Positions 52,280-64,000 of a stretch of DNA of 64,000 nucleotides are shown piece by piece; position 1 is the first letter of the stretch; each line of letters starts with the position of its first letter. The DNA is taken from the NCBI GenBank assembly GCA_024305405.1, contig JAKNDB010000109.1:6138001-6202000 (forward strand), read 5' to 3'. Below the pieces are notes generated by a model. That model saw only the letters and a list, made by a program, of their open reading frames with translations, had not been told where the DNA came from and did not search any database. The DNA comes from Dirofilaria immitis (lineage: Eukaryota > Nematoda > Chromadorea > Rhabditida > Onchocercidae). The translations under genes were made by a program, and so were the position numbers.

Positions 52280-55200
52280 CTACACTGAAGAAGTATTATT
52301 GTTGAGCTTCTCAATTTCACGTTCTAAGTCGCACAAGTTTCGTTCCAATATTTCAACTTCTTCTAGTCGACTGTCTTCCACGGCTTGTTTTAAGTATCTA
52401 AAAATTAATGTGCTACTCTCTCATTTCAAGAGCGAGAACTTGGAAAAATCTTTTTCCTTTGTAAGAGCAAATTTAAACATGCAAAAAAAAGAGATTGAAT
52501 ACGATTTTTCGCGGAGTCTCACATTCATATAAAACTAACCCCTTGATAATTAAAATTTGTTCCTGCAATGGATCAACTTTATCGCCCTCTTCAATAAATG
52601 GATTGGCATGAAGAAACATCCTGGATGGAATCCAGCCATAATCTTCACAACCACCAACAATACCAGAAAAAGAAACAGGATCTTTCAAGTGACTCTTAGA
52701 ATTTTGTTGAATCATTTCTGTTTCGCTTAAATGTAAGCTAAGTCCAGGATTTGAAGTTGACGGCTGCAAAGCATGAAAAAGAATTTCATATATGGACGAA
52801 AATGAAGTTACAAATAAGAAAAAGTTTAAAAATGACATCTATGAAAATTCAATAAAATCATCATAAACTGACCGTTATAATGAATGCATTTCTCTTCCTT
52901 TCCATATCTATTCGATGCTTAATATCAGCGCGTCTTTTTTCTTGCAATTCATTATAGCGATCTTCGCTCGGATGAAGATTCATTTGGACCATAAGCCGCT
53001 AAACAATAATACAAATAACAAATTAATATATGATGAAGAGATAAATTATACAATACTTTTAGTCTAATCATGAGAAATAAAGCAGTAATAACTGAACGTG
53101 AAAATTAACATCAAAGTTATAGGAACGATTCTCAGATTATTAGAAGAGGTGAAATCCAACCTGCAACATTTGTAGAGAAAAATCACGAATATTTTTCCGG
53201 ATGATTTGTTCCCTCGGTGTGCAACGTTCAAATGTACTTTTTCCAGTGACACGATGTGTGTCAACACGAGAACTAAATTGAAGTAGAACAGCGAAGATCA
53301 CTTATTTTCAGTAAATAGTTTTAAGATGAAATCAAAATTTCAATTTATAATTCTGCTAACCTCACAGAATCAATTTCTCTTTGCAGTTGTATTAGCCGAT
53401 TTCTCAGCTGAACTGCAGAATCCAATGTATACATGGTCTCTCCTCGACTGAAAATCTTGATAGAACTTAGAAATTTGATTGAATAATGAATTTTGGGAAT
53501 CGTTCCATAAACAGCTCCGAATTAGTTATTTAATCGCAACACTAAAATATTACAAAAATAATAAAAAACGTAAAATTACCATACACCCACCTCAGCGATT
53601 CTGAAATACGTACATAGGAGGAAGCCAATTTTTGGGCATCACGAAAAAGGGAGCAAAGGCGCTCGTAGAGTACCACAAGCATCGGTGGTGATGCAAGCAT
53701 TTCCATTTTTTCATTACGAATATCCAACAAAATCTTACAATCCGAACAAATTCTCAAGTGCTCATTTTCGTCCTCAAAAGAATACATTAAATAATTTCTA
53801 TTTGATCAAGCAAAATCTGGATTCTTTAACCAGTGAGTTTTTGTAGTAGAAAAAGCATCTTAAAAACATTATTTGGTTACTTGTTTTAGTGCATCAAAGA
53901 AATAATTATGCTAACAGCGAAATCTGATGAAACAGTATAGTCTGAGCCATGATAATCTTACAAACGCAATATGTGACAATAATATACAACTAGCTGTAAA
54001 ATTTATCGTATTTTGAAAAGTACGACAACCTGTTGAAGCAATGACGCTAAACTGACTTCAGTACCGTCCCGCTTCACCAGTGATAATGTTGAAGAAAATA
54101 ATTTTTCGCTTTTTAATCGTACTGACTGCAAGGATTCACTGGATACAGCTTGCTTAATAGCTTCAGCGACAGACGTAGAACGTGACATATGACTTAATGG
54201 CTCGTCTGGAATATTCGATTCTGAGTTTATTTCTTCCAATAACTGTGCCGCAAACGCTGGATTCGTTAATTTGCCTAAAAATACACGAAAATTGTGCTGT
54301 AAAATAGAGAGTCCAAAATCTAAGTCATAAATACATGGAATGGCCTACAAAGTCAGATTTTCTTCTTCAAAGGACACTACAACTACGAGTAACAACAAGT
54401 CACGCTAATTATTGCTACAGCTTTATATATTATATCAGCTTTTGCCAAATACGCGAATTTGAAAAGCGAAAAATTATTTCCATCAATGTTATCACTGATG
54501 AAGCAGGACGGTACTGAAGTCAGTTTACAGTTCCATGAAAGAAATGATTCGTGAAGCAGTGAAAATCTGAAGAACGTACGGGCATCGACGAAAGAAAGGA
54601 ACTTTGAACATGTTTGACATATAATTTCACCGCATAATCGACAGTGGTGCCGCCGTCTAGTCAATGAAAATTTCATGGAACATGTTCGGCACCTCACAAC
54701 ATCACGATCGATTACCCAAGGTACTATTTCACGTTCAAAAGCTGTTTAGTGGTAAAAACTGTTGTTAAAACTGAATAATGTAAAAATGGTTTCATTTGCT
54801 GTAACAGATAATGTTACTTTCAATGGTTATTTTAAATACATTATAACAATCTAGAGAGACAGCATTTTACTGGAATTTGGCTAACCTTTACGTTTATTGG
54901 AATCAGAAGGGCATTGATTAATTAACTTATCAAGTCTAATGATCAAACTATTTGTTTTTACAGCAGCATCGTTTATACAAGGAGACCGACATTTCAAGTA
55001 AAAATCCGTATGACTCCTTGTAATTCCTGGAAAAGAAAAATGAAAAAAAAAACCACTACATTTAGGAAACTTTCGCAATCTTCAGTGTTAATCAAAATAT
55101 AAAGGATATTCATGTGCCCTCTCGCAGCTGTCAATATTAACTTTTCTTTCCCAGTGAACATAGTATTCCATGTTTCATACCCATAAAAAAAAACAAAATA

Positions 55201-55629
55201 GATAAAACTTACCAAGATCCTGAAAAAAGTAAAAGCGTGTGCTGAGTGAGAGGGTTTTCAACGCGATCAAGAGCCATGCTGAAAATATATCTTGAAACTG
55301 TAGTTCCTCCTCCATTATTCAAGCTTGCATCACCAATTAAAAAGGATGCATCTATGTGTGAAATCTTTTGCTTGGCTTTATCGAAGATACCTGAAAAAAT
55401 CTTCTATCTCATCATATGTATGTTTCTTCGTTTTTTCTACATGTACTAACGTGAACTTGCCTTTAATATGATCAAAAGAGTAGTCAGCCGGTGCTGATTT
55501 TGGATGATATTTTCCAACATGAATATGTAACGCTGTTAAATCGCCCAGATCTTGCATACAAAATGGGCACAGAAAGCCTTGTCTGAATGCACCACCCAAG
55601 TCATTTGTGTCATTATTATCCATATCCAT
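52280..55629 (-). CDS. rabs-5: Rabenosyn-5 (FYVE-finger Rab5 effector)
   Basis: Rabenosyn-5 binds PI3P and Rab5 on early endosomes and drives fusion and recycling with VPS45. Minus-strand exons: 55461-55629, 55263-55390, 55213-55219, 54886-55026, 54580-54741, 54030-54274, 53591-53772, 53361-53447, 53161-53272, 52873-52998, 52540-52763, 52280-52397. All joins are in phase, giving 566 residues. An N-terminal C2H2 finger (FLCPFCMQDL...HIHVGKYH) is followed by SLIIRLDKL, the FYVE start CRTCSMKFSLTRRRHHCRLC with the PI3P-binding RRHHCR motif, and its last pair ICSDC after a 90-residue insert. An NPF motif (ANPFIEEGD) for EH-domain proteins precedes the C-terminal coiled coil RLEEVEILERNLCDLEREIE, matching the family's Rab-binding helical hairpin. 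An upstream exon is likely: the first listed exon begins after an acceptor at 55668, with the first Met at 55629. Confidence 0.94.
54048..54115 (+). repeat. Inverted duplication, copy inside a rabs-5 exon
   Basis: This is about 90% identical to the reverse complement of 54461-54527. It covers the C-terminal coding part of the rabs-5 exon 54030-54274. Confidence 0.9.
54461..54527 (-). repeat. Inverted duplication, copy inside a rabs-5 intron
   Basis: This is the partner of 54048-54115, in the intron 54275-54579 directly upstream of that exon in the transcript. On the plus strand it still encodes a peptide very like the exon's (KSEKLF and KQDGTEVSL shared) without stops across the match. Confidence 0.9.
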
Positions 55630-55668
55630 GAGAATGCCGTCATTGCACAATGCGGTTAACCCTTCTTC

Positions 55669-58600
55669 CTAAAAATTTCCATAATTTATAAATCATCTTA
55701 AAAAGTCTAACAAATGTTATAATCTGATAATATTTACAAAGGTCACAGGATTAACTGTGAAACTTATGATGAAACTTACCATCAGCAAACTGCAATTGTT
55801 TCTGTGCAAAGATGAGGCTCCTCATCGTCGTTTTGCTCAATCACAGTAATTTATAAAGACTGTTCATGGTCAATGTGTGAAAGATAGAAAGCAAGAGGAA
55901 TTAATTAGCATAATAACCCCTTCCGAATACTAATTTTTCAATTAAATATAAAATTACGATTGTATTTTTGATCTTCGAAAAGAATCAGTTACGTCCACAT
56001 TTCATATCCACTGAGATCAATCCCCTATCTTCAATTCAGTGGCTCAATTTTTAAGCTAAGACAATATCTTCTTCACTCCTATTCGCCCATCCGGGTAATG
56101 CGACAAAAAGCGGCGACGGACAGTTTTTGAATTTGAAAAGGAAGAATTATTTAGCAGCTTTGTTTATATAAAATGAAATGATGAGGTGTTAAGATTAATC
56201 AAGTAAGAACAATTATACTCAAATACTTTTAAGCTTCAAATAGAATAACTAAAATGTTTGACACAGTATTTGAAACTTGAACAATACAAAATACAAAAAT
56301 AACAAAATGCAGTAGGATCTTTGAGAAATGGAGCCTAAGATTGAAAAAAATATTCGATACGGGAATCAAACTTAAATTTTAAATGAAACACATCAAGATG
56401 AAGTTTAACAGATCGGCATGTTGGCATTTAATGATTTTAAACAGGGAAATAAAAAAGTGAAACGTGAAACGAATGCTCGATCATATCCTTTCCGAAGACT
56501 ATATGCTGCAAACACTCTAGGACATGCTTCGCGTTTTTCAGAGCTCTTAATTTATAACTATGCCCTATACGGTTTATAATGTGTGAGCGTCATTTTTCGG
56601 AAATCATATGTTCTCAGTATCTTTTCAATTATTATTTTCTTGGTTTTTATTTTTAAATATTAAAGTGATGCGATAATTCTGCTTGATCCAAATATATGGA
56701 AGTAGTTTTCTCAGCGTGCTATTATATTTCTACAAGAACAATTCATATGTATATTTTGGTTACTCTATTTCTGTTGCTCGTTGTATGCTGACCCAGTATG
56801 AAGTTTTATTATAACAGCTTGCAATACGAACGCCGAATAAATCAGATTCGTATCGTCAGACGTTAGTTAAGAAAATATACGCGAAACAATCCAGTTCGCG
56901 GCTTTTGTGGAAATGATAATCAACTGCTAGCCTTTTGTAATGTACAGTGGCATTCATATCAGCTTTTTCTGTAGCAGAGGAGAAGTCGTAACTCTATGCT
57001 TCATGCTTATCCTATTGAAACTGCTGTTAAGCATAAAAGTGCTGTTTCCTACCCGAGCACTGTTAACGGTCGCAGTTTGATAAGATGATGCATGAAGAAA
57101 TCTTTAACATTTTCATCAATATATTTAACACCTCCATAATATATGAAAGAAATCATTAATATCTTCATAAATAGAACTCTGAAGTAGATCAACTTTTCGA
57201 CCTTTTTCAAAATTTAAAATTTTGGAAATTAATAGCCTCAGAGGTAGAATTGGGATTTCCGCAATAAATTGAGGCCTCCTGCATCTATCTGCATCTATAA
57301 TATATTCTTTATCGAACTCTCAATAAATTCTGCAACTAGTGGTTTCTCTATTTTCTCGGATTTACAGGTTGCTGAATATATAGCTTAGTAAATGATTTTG
57401 TCAAGCAAGATGAACATGCAGAGTATCTCCTTTCTGAAGCAAATAGTATATTCGTTCAATGAGAAAGGAGGGAAGAGCAGACACATCCCAAAAACATGTT
57501 CGACAAGCAGCATGTTATGTCGGTCAGAGGCCGAAGGAAAGAATTGTCGACCTGTAATCAGTGAATGCGAGAAGTCTGTCACCCAGCATCAACTGCTTAC
57601 TTATGAATTCCTTCGTTAGCCAGGAGAGACGGTATCAGGAGATCTACAAGCAGTACCGACAGGAAAGGAGCTATAATAATCTCATAACGAAACGGAATTA
57701 CCTTGCAAGTGAAGGAAGAGGAGGAGATCTGAGAATAAATGAATCCTCCCTCCTCAACGAAAAATGACATCCTTTCAATCAAACGAATGAAAACATGATA
57801 CCCTTCGATGTCTGTTCCTCAAAAAGCTTCCATTTTCATGTTGGTTTCATCACCGAACTCAAAATGCTAATTTCCTAATGATTTTAATTTTTAATTCTCA
57901 CCGTGAAAGAATAAATTCGGTGTTTTCTACTGACATTCTAGGAAATTTATACTTCTGCAAATGCATAAATCTGCCGAACTTTTTCTCGAATATGATCTCT
58001 AGCTTATCCAGCTTTCAACGTCACTTTGCTTCGCCAGCAGCCACTCCGATAAATGTGCAGGAAGTTCTGATCCATAATCTTAAAAACATATATTTCGAGA
58101 GTTCTAAACGCTTGTTGATCGCTTTCAAAATCATTAAAAGGAGCAGGCAGAGAAGCACTATATTCGGTAAATGATTGGTGAAGAAAGGATAAGCAACTGA
58201 GCACAGGTGGAGCGGTTACATGTGATTGGCATGGTGAAACAAGAGGGAGAGGATGGTACGGGGAAGTAGGAGGGAGTGAGGCGAAAATGGCGGAAGTGAG
58301 ATCTGGTTTTCAAAAATTGGTTGAAAAATGGGCGCACCCCACGAGGAAGAGAGGGCCAGGCAATGTAGGAGGAGGGTTCTTCCGGCCCTGTTCTATTACT
58401 CCATACCCGTATTTTCCAAACTTAAATTCCCTCCAACAAAAACGACAGCTACGATCATCGCCGTTCCCTTCCTTAGATCCCGGTGCACCGTATCAACGCA
58501 TCATGCGCTTTTCGAAGTTGAGTGAAGTGATGAGGTAAACCTAGATGCATGCAGCTCGTCAAATAAACTCAGCTCGTAAGCTCCGATCACCCCAACCCAC

Positions 58601-61600
58601 GACAACACCAAAACGGCGTCGTTGTGATCCTTTGTGCTTCAATCTGTACTGCTCGCAAACAAGAACAGAAATAGAAAGAGGTTCTCACTATTCCTGCAAC
58701 AGTGCCGATGTTTGCTGAAACTCCCTCCCATCCCTCCTTATTTACCTCTTTGTTTGAATCCATCATCTCCCATTCCTTCTCCTCCCCGACCTCCTTCCCG
58801 AACAACGATGGCGATAATGAAAAATGCTGTGGCACTACTCACCTCTTCGTTCTTATGCTAATACTGTTCTTCCTTCATAATTGTCAACTGATCCGATATG
58901 TGATGCTTTTGTTTTGGATATACTTCACAAAATGCTACTTGGCGCGCTCGAACTTCATTTTCTGATATCAATAAAACTCACATCTTCGTTAGGAAAATAT
59001 CTTCATGCGTTCATCGGTCGATATGATATCCTTGCACCGAAAAAGGTATTACTAGAAATTTATGCAATACTAGAATTACTGGAACGAATTTCTTAAAAAG
59101 AGTAGGTAGTGATTACGTTAAAAAAATTGAGATTGTTGTAGATAGTGAATTTGCTCCTTACATCTGCTGTGACACATCACCGCAATGTGGAGGAGTTATG
59201 TTGCAGCATGACAAGAAGTTCTCGAAGCATCAATTAGGCGAAGCAAACTTTTTGCGTTCCGCGTTTTAGCAGATGTCAAGCGGTACAAATTAGTGGCAGA
59301 TAGAAAGCGTGAGATAAACTTTCCCGAGCAGGCTCATGTAAGTTAATGTTCGGCATGGAGATGCATTGTCATGGAACATATGGCTGCTCCAACAAACATA
59401 TTTTGCTTGCTTGCAAAAGTAGGTCAACTATGTTTGTGGTCGTGCAGTGGGCGTCAGTGTAATGAAGATGGAGGCTCAGGAAATGTTTAAATTTGAATAT
59501 CTGATTTTGCGGAGGAAAGTTTAATATTAAAAAGCTACGAACAATTAAGTGGCTTAGGAACTGGGTGTTGCTGAATTCTTAGATTGAATTTTCCTCTGCA
59601 AATCGCGAATAATTGGGAATATTGTACTGGGAGAAAAGAGAAGGGTGGACAGGATGGTAGTTTGTATTTGAGAGCAACAGATGCTCTCAAAACTAGTCCG
59701 TTGAGCATGTGTTTGTCCGTGCGCATCATTGTGTGCTTTTGGAAAGATAGGTCGTGGACATACAGATACATAGAAACTGAGATATAATATACATTTATAA
59801 ATTTGCTGGCTGGGTGCGAAGAGAGTGTTGCTGTTTGAAGAATTCCGGTTTCGGATTGCGCCGAAAATCGCCTAAGGCTTTGTCCCTCATATAAGCAGTT
59901 CAACATAACCTCCTTCTGAAGAAGAATGAATGAAGACCTTGCATTTCGAAAAATTCCTCTTCGTTTTACAAAATTTGCCTAACTATGGATCTCCTGCCAT
60001 GGTTTGAATTGCTGTTTTAATTTGAATTTGTCATTGAGTGAATAATGTCTTCAAATTTTTTCGATTTTTTGGCTCTTTGAACAAGAGCACATGTGTAGTT
60101 ACCTTTACAGTTCTGGTTCTTTCCGTACATGTTATGAAAGCATTAGGATCTACACTTTTGCAAGAGTCTTCCAGGAAATTTAATTGCATTTTAAAGCATA
60201 ATCTTTTCGGCTCTACTGAGCATCCGAACATGCTTAGTAAAACTATTCCACACTCCGAAATGGTTAGATTCAAATTATTCAAAACGGTCGCTATTGAAAT
60301 AGTGCATTTTTATTATTACTTTATCATGACATGGATATTTCAGCAAATATTCATGAATTTTTTGAAGATTGCTACTAGCTTGTTGTATCAGATGTGCATT
60401 TCCTTCGAGCTCTAGATCGATGTACTGTTTAGCATGGCAGTAGTGGAATCCTCTAGGTTTGGAAAGATTTTATTTGTAAATCCGGTGGCAATTTTGTTTT
60501 GGTATTTGAGATAAGGATAGGTCGGACGAATGATTGGTTGCCTACTGCGGGTGTCTCTTCTCATTGTCCTCCATCCTGTTTCTGTTTCTCAGAGAGCTTT
60601 TTAGGAAGCCGTCGAGCGAGCCAACCCACGGTTGCTTCTCACCCGCTCCCACGCCCTGTCCCCTCGACAGTCACCTTTCTTTTCCTTGTCTCTTTGTTCA
60701 TCTGCCACCCATTTTCCTACCATCATTTACCCAATTCTCAAAATAGAAATTAAGGGATAGCTTATATCACCTGCAGTCAGACCCTGTAAAGATATGAGCA
60801 GTTGGGAGAACAGATAGCACTATTTTATCTGTGGAAAATTTCCTGTAACGGTGATGACGGATCTAGTACTAATTCGCAGTGATAGCAGTGATGGTATCTC
60901 TGAAAGCTTATGTGGTTCTGTGGTTATGATATCGATGGTCATAATTCCATGAAAGCCAATAGCGACATACATAGATAATGGCCACTGAGGCTGAACTAAA
61001 CTTCAAAATTTCATTTCCGGGAAGATCTGTTTTATTCATGGTGTTATTTCGGATTCTTTTGCAGTTTCCGTCATCTCTTATTTCGCATTCAGATCACTTT
61101 ACTGAAATAAGAATGGTAGCTGTTCATTTGTTCATTTTCTATTTAGCTGTCCAAGGAATTTTGGCTGTCGGAACAAATCTACGGTAGACATATTTAGTTA
61201 ACTCTGAATTTGTTTTTTATATTTTAAGTGCTAAATTGTTACGGTATTATCTGTAGTCGTTTTTTTTAAGTAGTTGAGGCACAGAGCCAAACATAAAATA
61301 GGAAATAATAAAATAAAAGAACACAGCAGATATCCGAATTATCTTTACAAAAATTTATGCTCCTGTTTAAATTTATGCATGGTACGTCTGCGTCTGATTT
61401 AACTGTTTGATTTTCATTTAAACTTTGGAATTCGTTATGAAGAGGTAAGTTTGATCGATTAGGTATTTCAAATCCTTTGGTGATAATACGCAGATTTGTT
61501 ATGCTCATCCGAAAACATTGTACAAATTCCGGTTGTACTTCTTTCCTGCATTTCTGCTTTTTGTGAGCTTTTATTTGTATCATTTCTGTGTGCGAGAAAT

Positions 61601-62604
61601 TTTTAAAAGATACTGGACAACAGCATCTCCCTCCTCAGTAGGTACTGTGCACTTTTTATGGTCCATTGTTTCATCTTTCTCACTTTTCCCGCTTCCAAGC
61701 TCCCCATCTCTTCACTTATTTTTTGTGTCTGAAATAATTACTCCTGTCGAGTACTTATCTTTCTTCCCGTTTACAAAAATAAGTTTTTGTTCTGCAGTGT
61801 TTTTCCCTATCCATGAATTATCACCAAGTTATGTTTATGTCTTGGTTTCCTGAGCCACGCAATGTTTTGATTTCATAGGCTTTTACTCGTTCTGAAAGGA
61901 CAAACTGCTATATGAAGACATAGTAATAGGAAGAGAAAGAAGTATCACATATTCTAGTTAAGGCTTTCTGATATTTTTCTCATTCGTTGTTGCCCGTTAG
62001 ATTTTGAAATCTCGGGAAAGCTTTTGCGATCTCTGCTTTTGCAATTATGATGGTCCTGCAGGTTTTCACTTCAATGCTAATATAATCGCTTCGAAAGTTA
62101 CTGTAATAACTGAATATTAGTCAAAGAATTCCTGCTGTTTTTCCTTGATCCATTATTTTTTTCTTATTCTATAGATAAATCTCCCAATTCTGTTTTCTGA
62201 AAGAGACGCCGTAGACATTTAAATACCCACTAGATCGTTTAGATAACTTTTTATATTTTTGAGGATATTCATAGTTCCGAATTGAGTATACAAATAGAAA
62301 AAAATACTATATTAAATTGTAATAAATTCGAATATTAGATTGTCTTCCGCAAGACTTCATTTCAGGAAGTAACTTCGCTCAGATTGAACAATTGGAAATC
62401 TGTAAGCTAATAATGCAAAAATTGGTCAACTATTAAAAGCAAATAATTTCATCGACAAATAATTTCCGTTGTTACATTCGAGTCACGCAAATTTTTATTT
62501 CTTGTATTAACATCCATTATAGCGCCCAAGGGATTTATTGGTTGTACTTTATTGACGATTTCAACTGATATTGTTAGTACTGGATATTATCATACAATCA
62601 TAAG
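55669..62604. other. Long intergenic region with GC-richer islands
   Basis: It lies between the divergent rabs-5 and BED-finger genes. 55670-57400 is ordinary AT-rich sequence with a possible first rabs-5 exon near 55778-55830. 57480-58860 and 60530-60760 are clearly richer in G+C and in polypyrimidine runs. No exon chain was recognised except a coding remnant at 59070-59360. Frames at 58287-58538, 58587-58861, 59535-59906 and 60031-60415 are open, the last two on both strands, but lack family features. Confidence 0.4.
59070..59360 (+). pseudogene. Unidentified coding remnant
   Basis: A plus-strand frame runs about 60 codons to TAG at 59267-59269 and contains IVVDSEFAPYICCDTSPQCG and KHQLGEANFLRSAF. 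A second frame continues at once with DVKRYKLVADRKREINFPEQ and ends near 59346. Together they look like one protein segment broken by a single frame shift, either a transposon remnant or an exon of an unrecognised gene. The family is not known to me. Confidence 0.4.
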
Positions 62605-63477
62605 ATGGGTGGTTCCACTATGAAAACGGCTAAAGTTTGGAAATATTTTATCCAGTTACCAAGTGAAGAACAGGCTGCTGAGTGTAGAATATGTTGCAAG
62701 AGAATTAAAGCAACAAATAGCAGGTACTGTTTCATTTTGAGTCTTTTATCTCATTTTCAAAGCGTTGATGTAAGTTGTAATATTCTATTACTTGATTTCC
62801 AGGATACTTTCCATAATAAGATATAGATTGTTTCCTTTATTTTATGGCTGCTAATGCACTGATTTATGAAAGATGGTAGCAATGTATACTAACTTTGGAT
62901 TTCAGCACAACAGGTATGATTCGACATTTGCGTAGCTGTCATTCCAGTGAATATCAAGTACTACAAGCGGCACGACAAAATAATCCTATTGCAAAGCAAG
63001 GTCCCTTCTTTGTTTTTAAGATGAAATTTAGAATTAATAAATAGAGCTATAGGGTAGTCAGAGTTTTCTCAAATCATTCGTGGTTCTTTTCAGAAAACGA
63101 GAGTTCGAACATCAGGCAAAATAATCCAGCAAAAAAATCGAGAGATATAACAAGTCATTCGGTCGCCAGCATTATTGCTACGACATTTGATATAAGGGTG
63201 TGATACACTTTTTATGCTGCATACCAATTTAATTTAACGAATTGAAATGTGAAAATGTTTCTTCATTGGTAATGATACAACTTTGATTAGCGTAAAATAA
63301 ATTTTTTGTTGGATTGAAAAAAATTTTGATTTTTAGCGCAAGCATTTGGAAAACAGTGTTCGTTACATATATGGAGGTAATGGTCCTGAGCAGAAAAAGC
63401 AAAATTCGATGAATGTTGTGATGCCATTGACTTGCGAATGGGATCGAAAAACAGAACCAATTGTAAAGAACAAATAG
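62605..63477 (+). CDS. Small BED-type zinc-finger protein
   Basis: Four exons join in phase: 62605-62723, 62906-63000, 63093-63196, 63337-63477, giving 152 residues. The first two make one BED finger: KVWKYFIQLPSEEQAAECRI starts it with the aromatic W-x-x-F, the zinc ligands are C-x2-C in CRICC, and after an intron HLRSCH supplies the final ligands. BED fingers bind DNA and occur in chromatin proteins and in hAT transposases. Here no transposase core follows; the rest is short, polar and ends at TAG 63475-63477. It may be a stand-alone nematode BED protein or a domesticated transposase N-terminus. Two ATGs (62605 and 62620) are possible starts; the first was chosen. An alternative is that splicing continues beyond 63477 into unseen exons. 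Confidence 0.75.
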
Positions 63478-64000
63478 AAAAAACTATGTTATTGAGGGGA
63501 ATTTCTGGCCCGATGATCATCCAGATGCACAAAGAATTTCGGATCAGGCTGGTTTTTCACTACTGTTTAATTAAATGTGTACCCTTTAACCTTTGTACTA
63601 AAGCCATGGTAAAATGGCTATTATTGTAAATTAGCGAAGCAACGAACAAGAGCGTTTTGGGTTCCTGCTGTGCTGTGAGTAATGTTTCGCATTTGAAAAA
63701 TACGGTCTTACTCATTGACTACTCCTATCTTCAGCTGCGAATTCTTCCTTTACATTTTTTCTTAATATATCATAAGTAATGTCATAGTGTATTCCGTACC
63801 TTATTAAGAGCGATGACCTGCAAATTTCAGTTGTTCCGTTGTAGTGTCCATATAATCCTTGTTGTGCTTTTCAAACTCTTAGTTGGGGAATGAGTAGTTA
63901 TCTCAAAATCAACGGAACTAGGAAGTCAATAAATATTTTTGTTGATTATGAAGATCACTTAAATTCCAGTTTTTAGCACTTATAGGATATTTGGTTCTGG
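63478..64000. other. Right end of window, no gene recognised
   Basis: It presumably begins with the 3' untranslated region of the BED gene. The 65-codon frame at 63432-63629 overlaps the last BED exon in another frame and is a shadow. No poly(A) signal was confidently assigned. Confidence 0.35.

Noticed and set aside
54383..54697. 104-codon minus-strand frame as one FYVE exon
   Set aside because: The FYVE exon ends at the GTACGT donor (54580); the remaining codons are intron that happens to stay open and include the inverted repeat copy.
60031..60415. Genes on either strand at 60 kb
   Set aside because: Both strands are open at once, with no splice context and no recognisable domain.
1..64000. 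tRNA, rRNA, CRISPR array or Wolbachia-derived insert
   Set aside because: No tRNA B-box with cloverleaf, no rRNA blocks, no regularly spaced repeats, and no long bacterial-type open frames were seen on either strand.

Overview
Nuclear DNA of a nematode, most likely a parasitic clade III (filarial-type) worm. The window is AT-rich, its genes are broken into many exons by introns of about 50 to 2,000 bases, splice acceptors are mostly TTTCAG-like, and the proteins look nematode (a PEZO-1-type Piezo channel, RABS-5, MKS-1). A decayed BEL/Pao retroelement of the kind common in filarial genomes is also present. The species cannot be named from the sequence alone. Family assignments rest on remembered protein features; no database was searched.

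Layout. 1-10733: an inverted repeat (1-295 against 10387-10733) encloses about 10 kb with a divergent importin-alpha-like gene on the minus strand (3982-7492). 10734-16720: a degenerate BEL/Pao LTR retroelement. 18727-19368: coding-looking exons of an unidentified plus-strand gene. 19826-43016: one very large plus-strand gene for the mechanosensitive channel Piezo; 44 exons were located by eye, and a TA-flanked MITE and several small repeats lie in its introns. 44689-47675: MKS1 (B9 domain, ciliary transition zone), minus strand, with a possible X-box just upstream. 50604-51471: a PAR/NFIL3-like bZIP factor, plus strand. 52280-55629: Rabenosyn-5 (C2H2 finger, FYVE finger, NPF motif, C-terminal coiled coil), minus strand, fully in phase over 12 exons. 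55670-62604: long intergenic stretch with GC-richer islands and one unidentified coding remnant. 62605-63477: a small BED-finger protein, plus strand.

These are unrelated housekeeping, sensory and trafficking genes, not an operon or pathway cluster. Piezo and mks-1 converge, mks-1 and the bZIP gene diverge, bZIP and rabs-5 converge, and rabs-5 and the BED gene diverge. No previously undescribed system is evident. The most interesting signals are: an inverted copy of a rabs-5 exon inside the adjacent intron; a 7-base micro-exon and two GC-AG introns whose reading phase is confirmed by the flanking exons; and repeated single-base frame breaks at A/T homopolymers in Piezo and several neighbours, which look more like sequencing undercalls than gene death.
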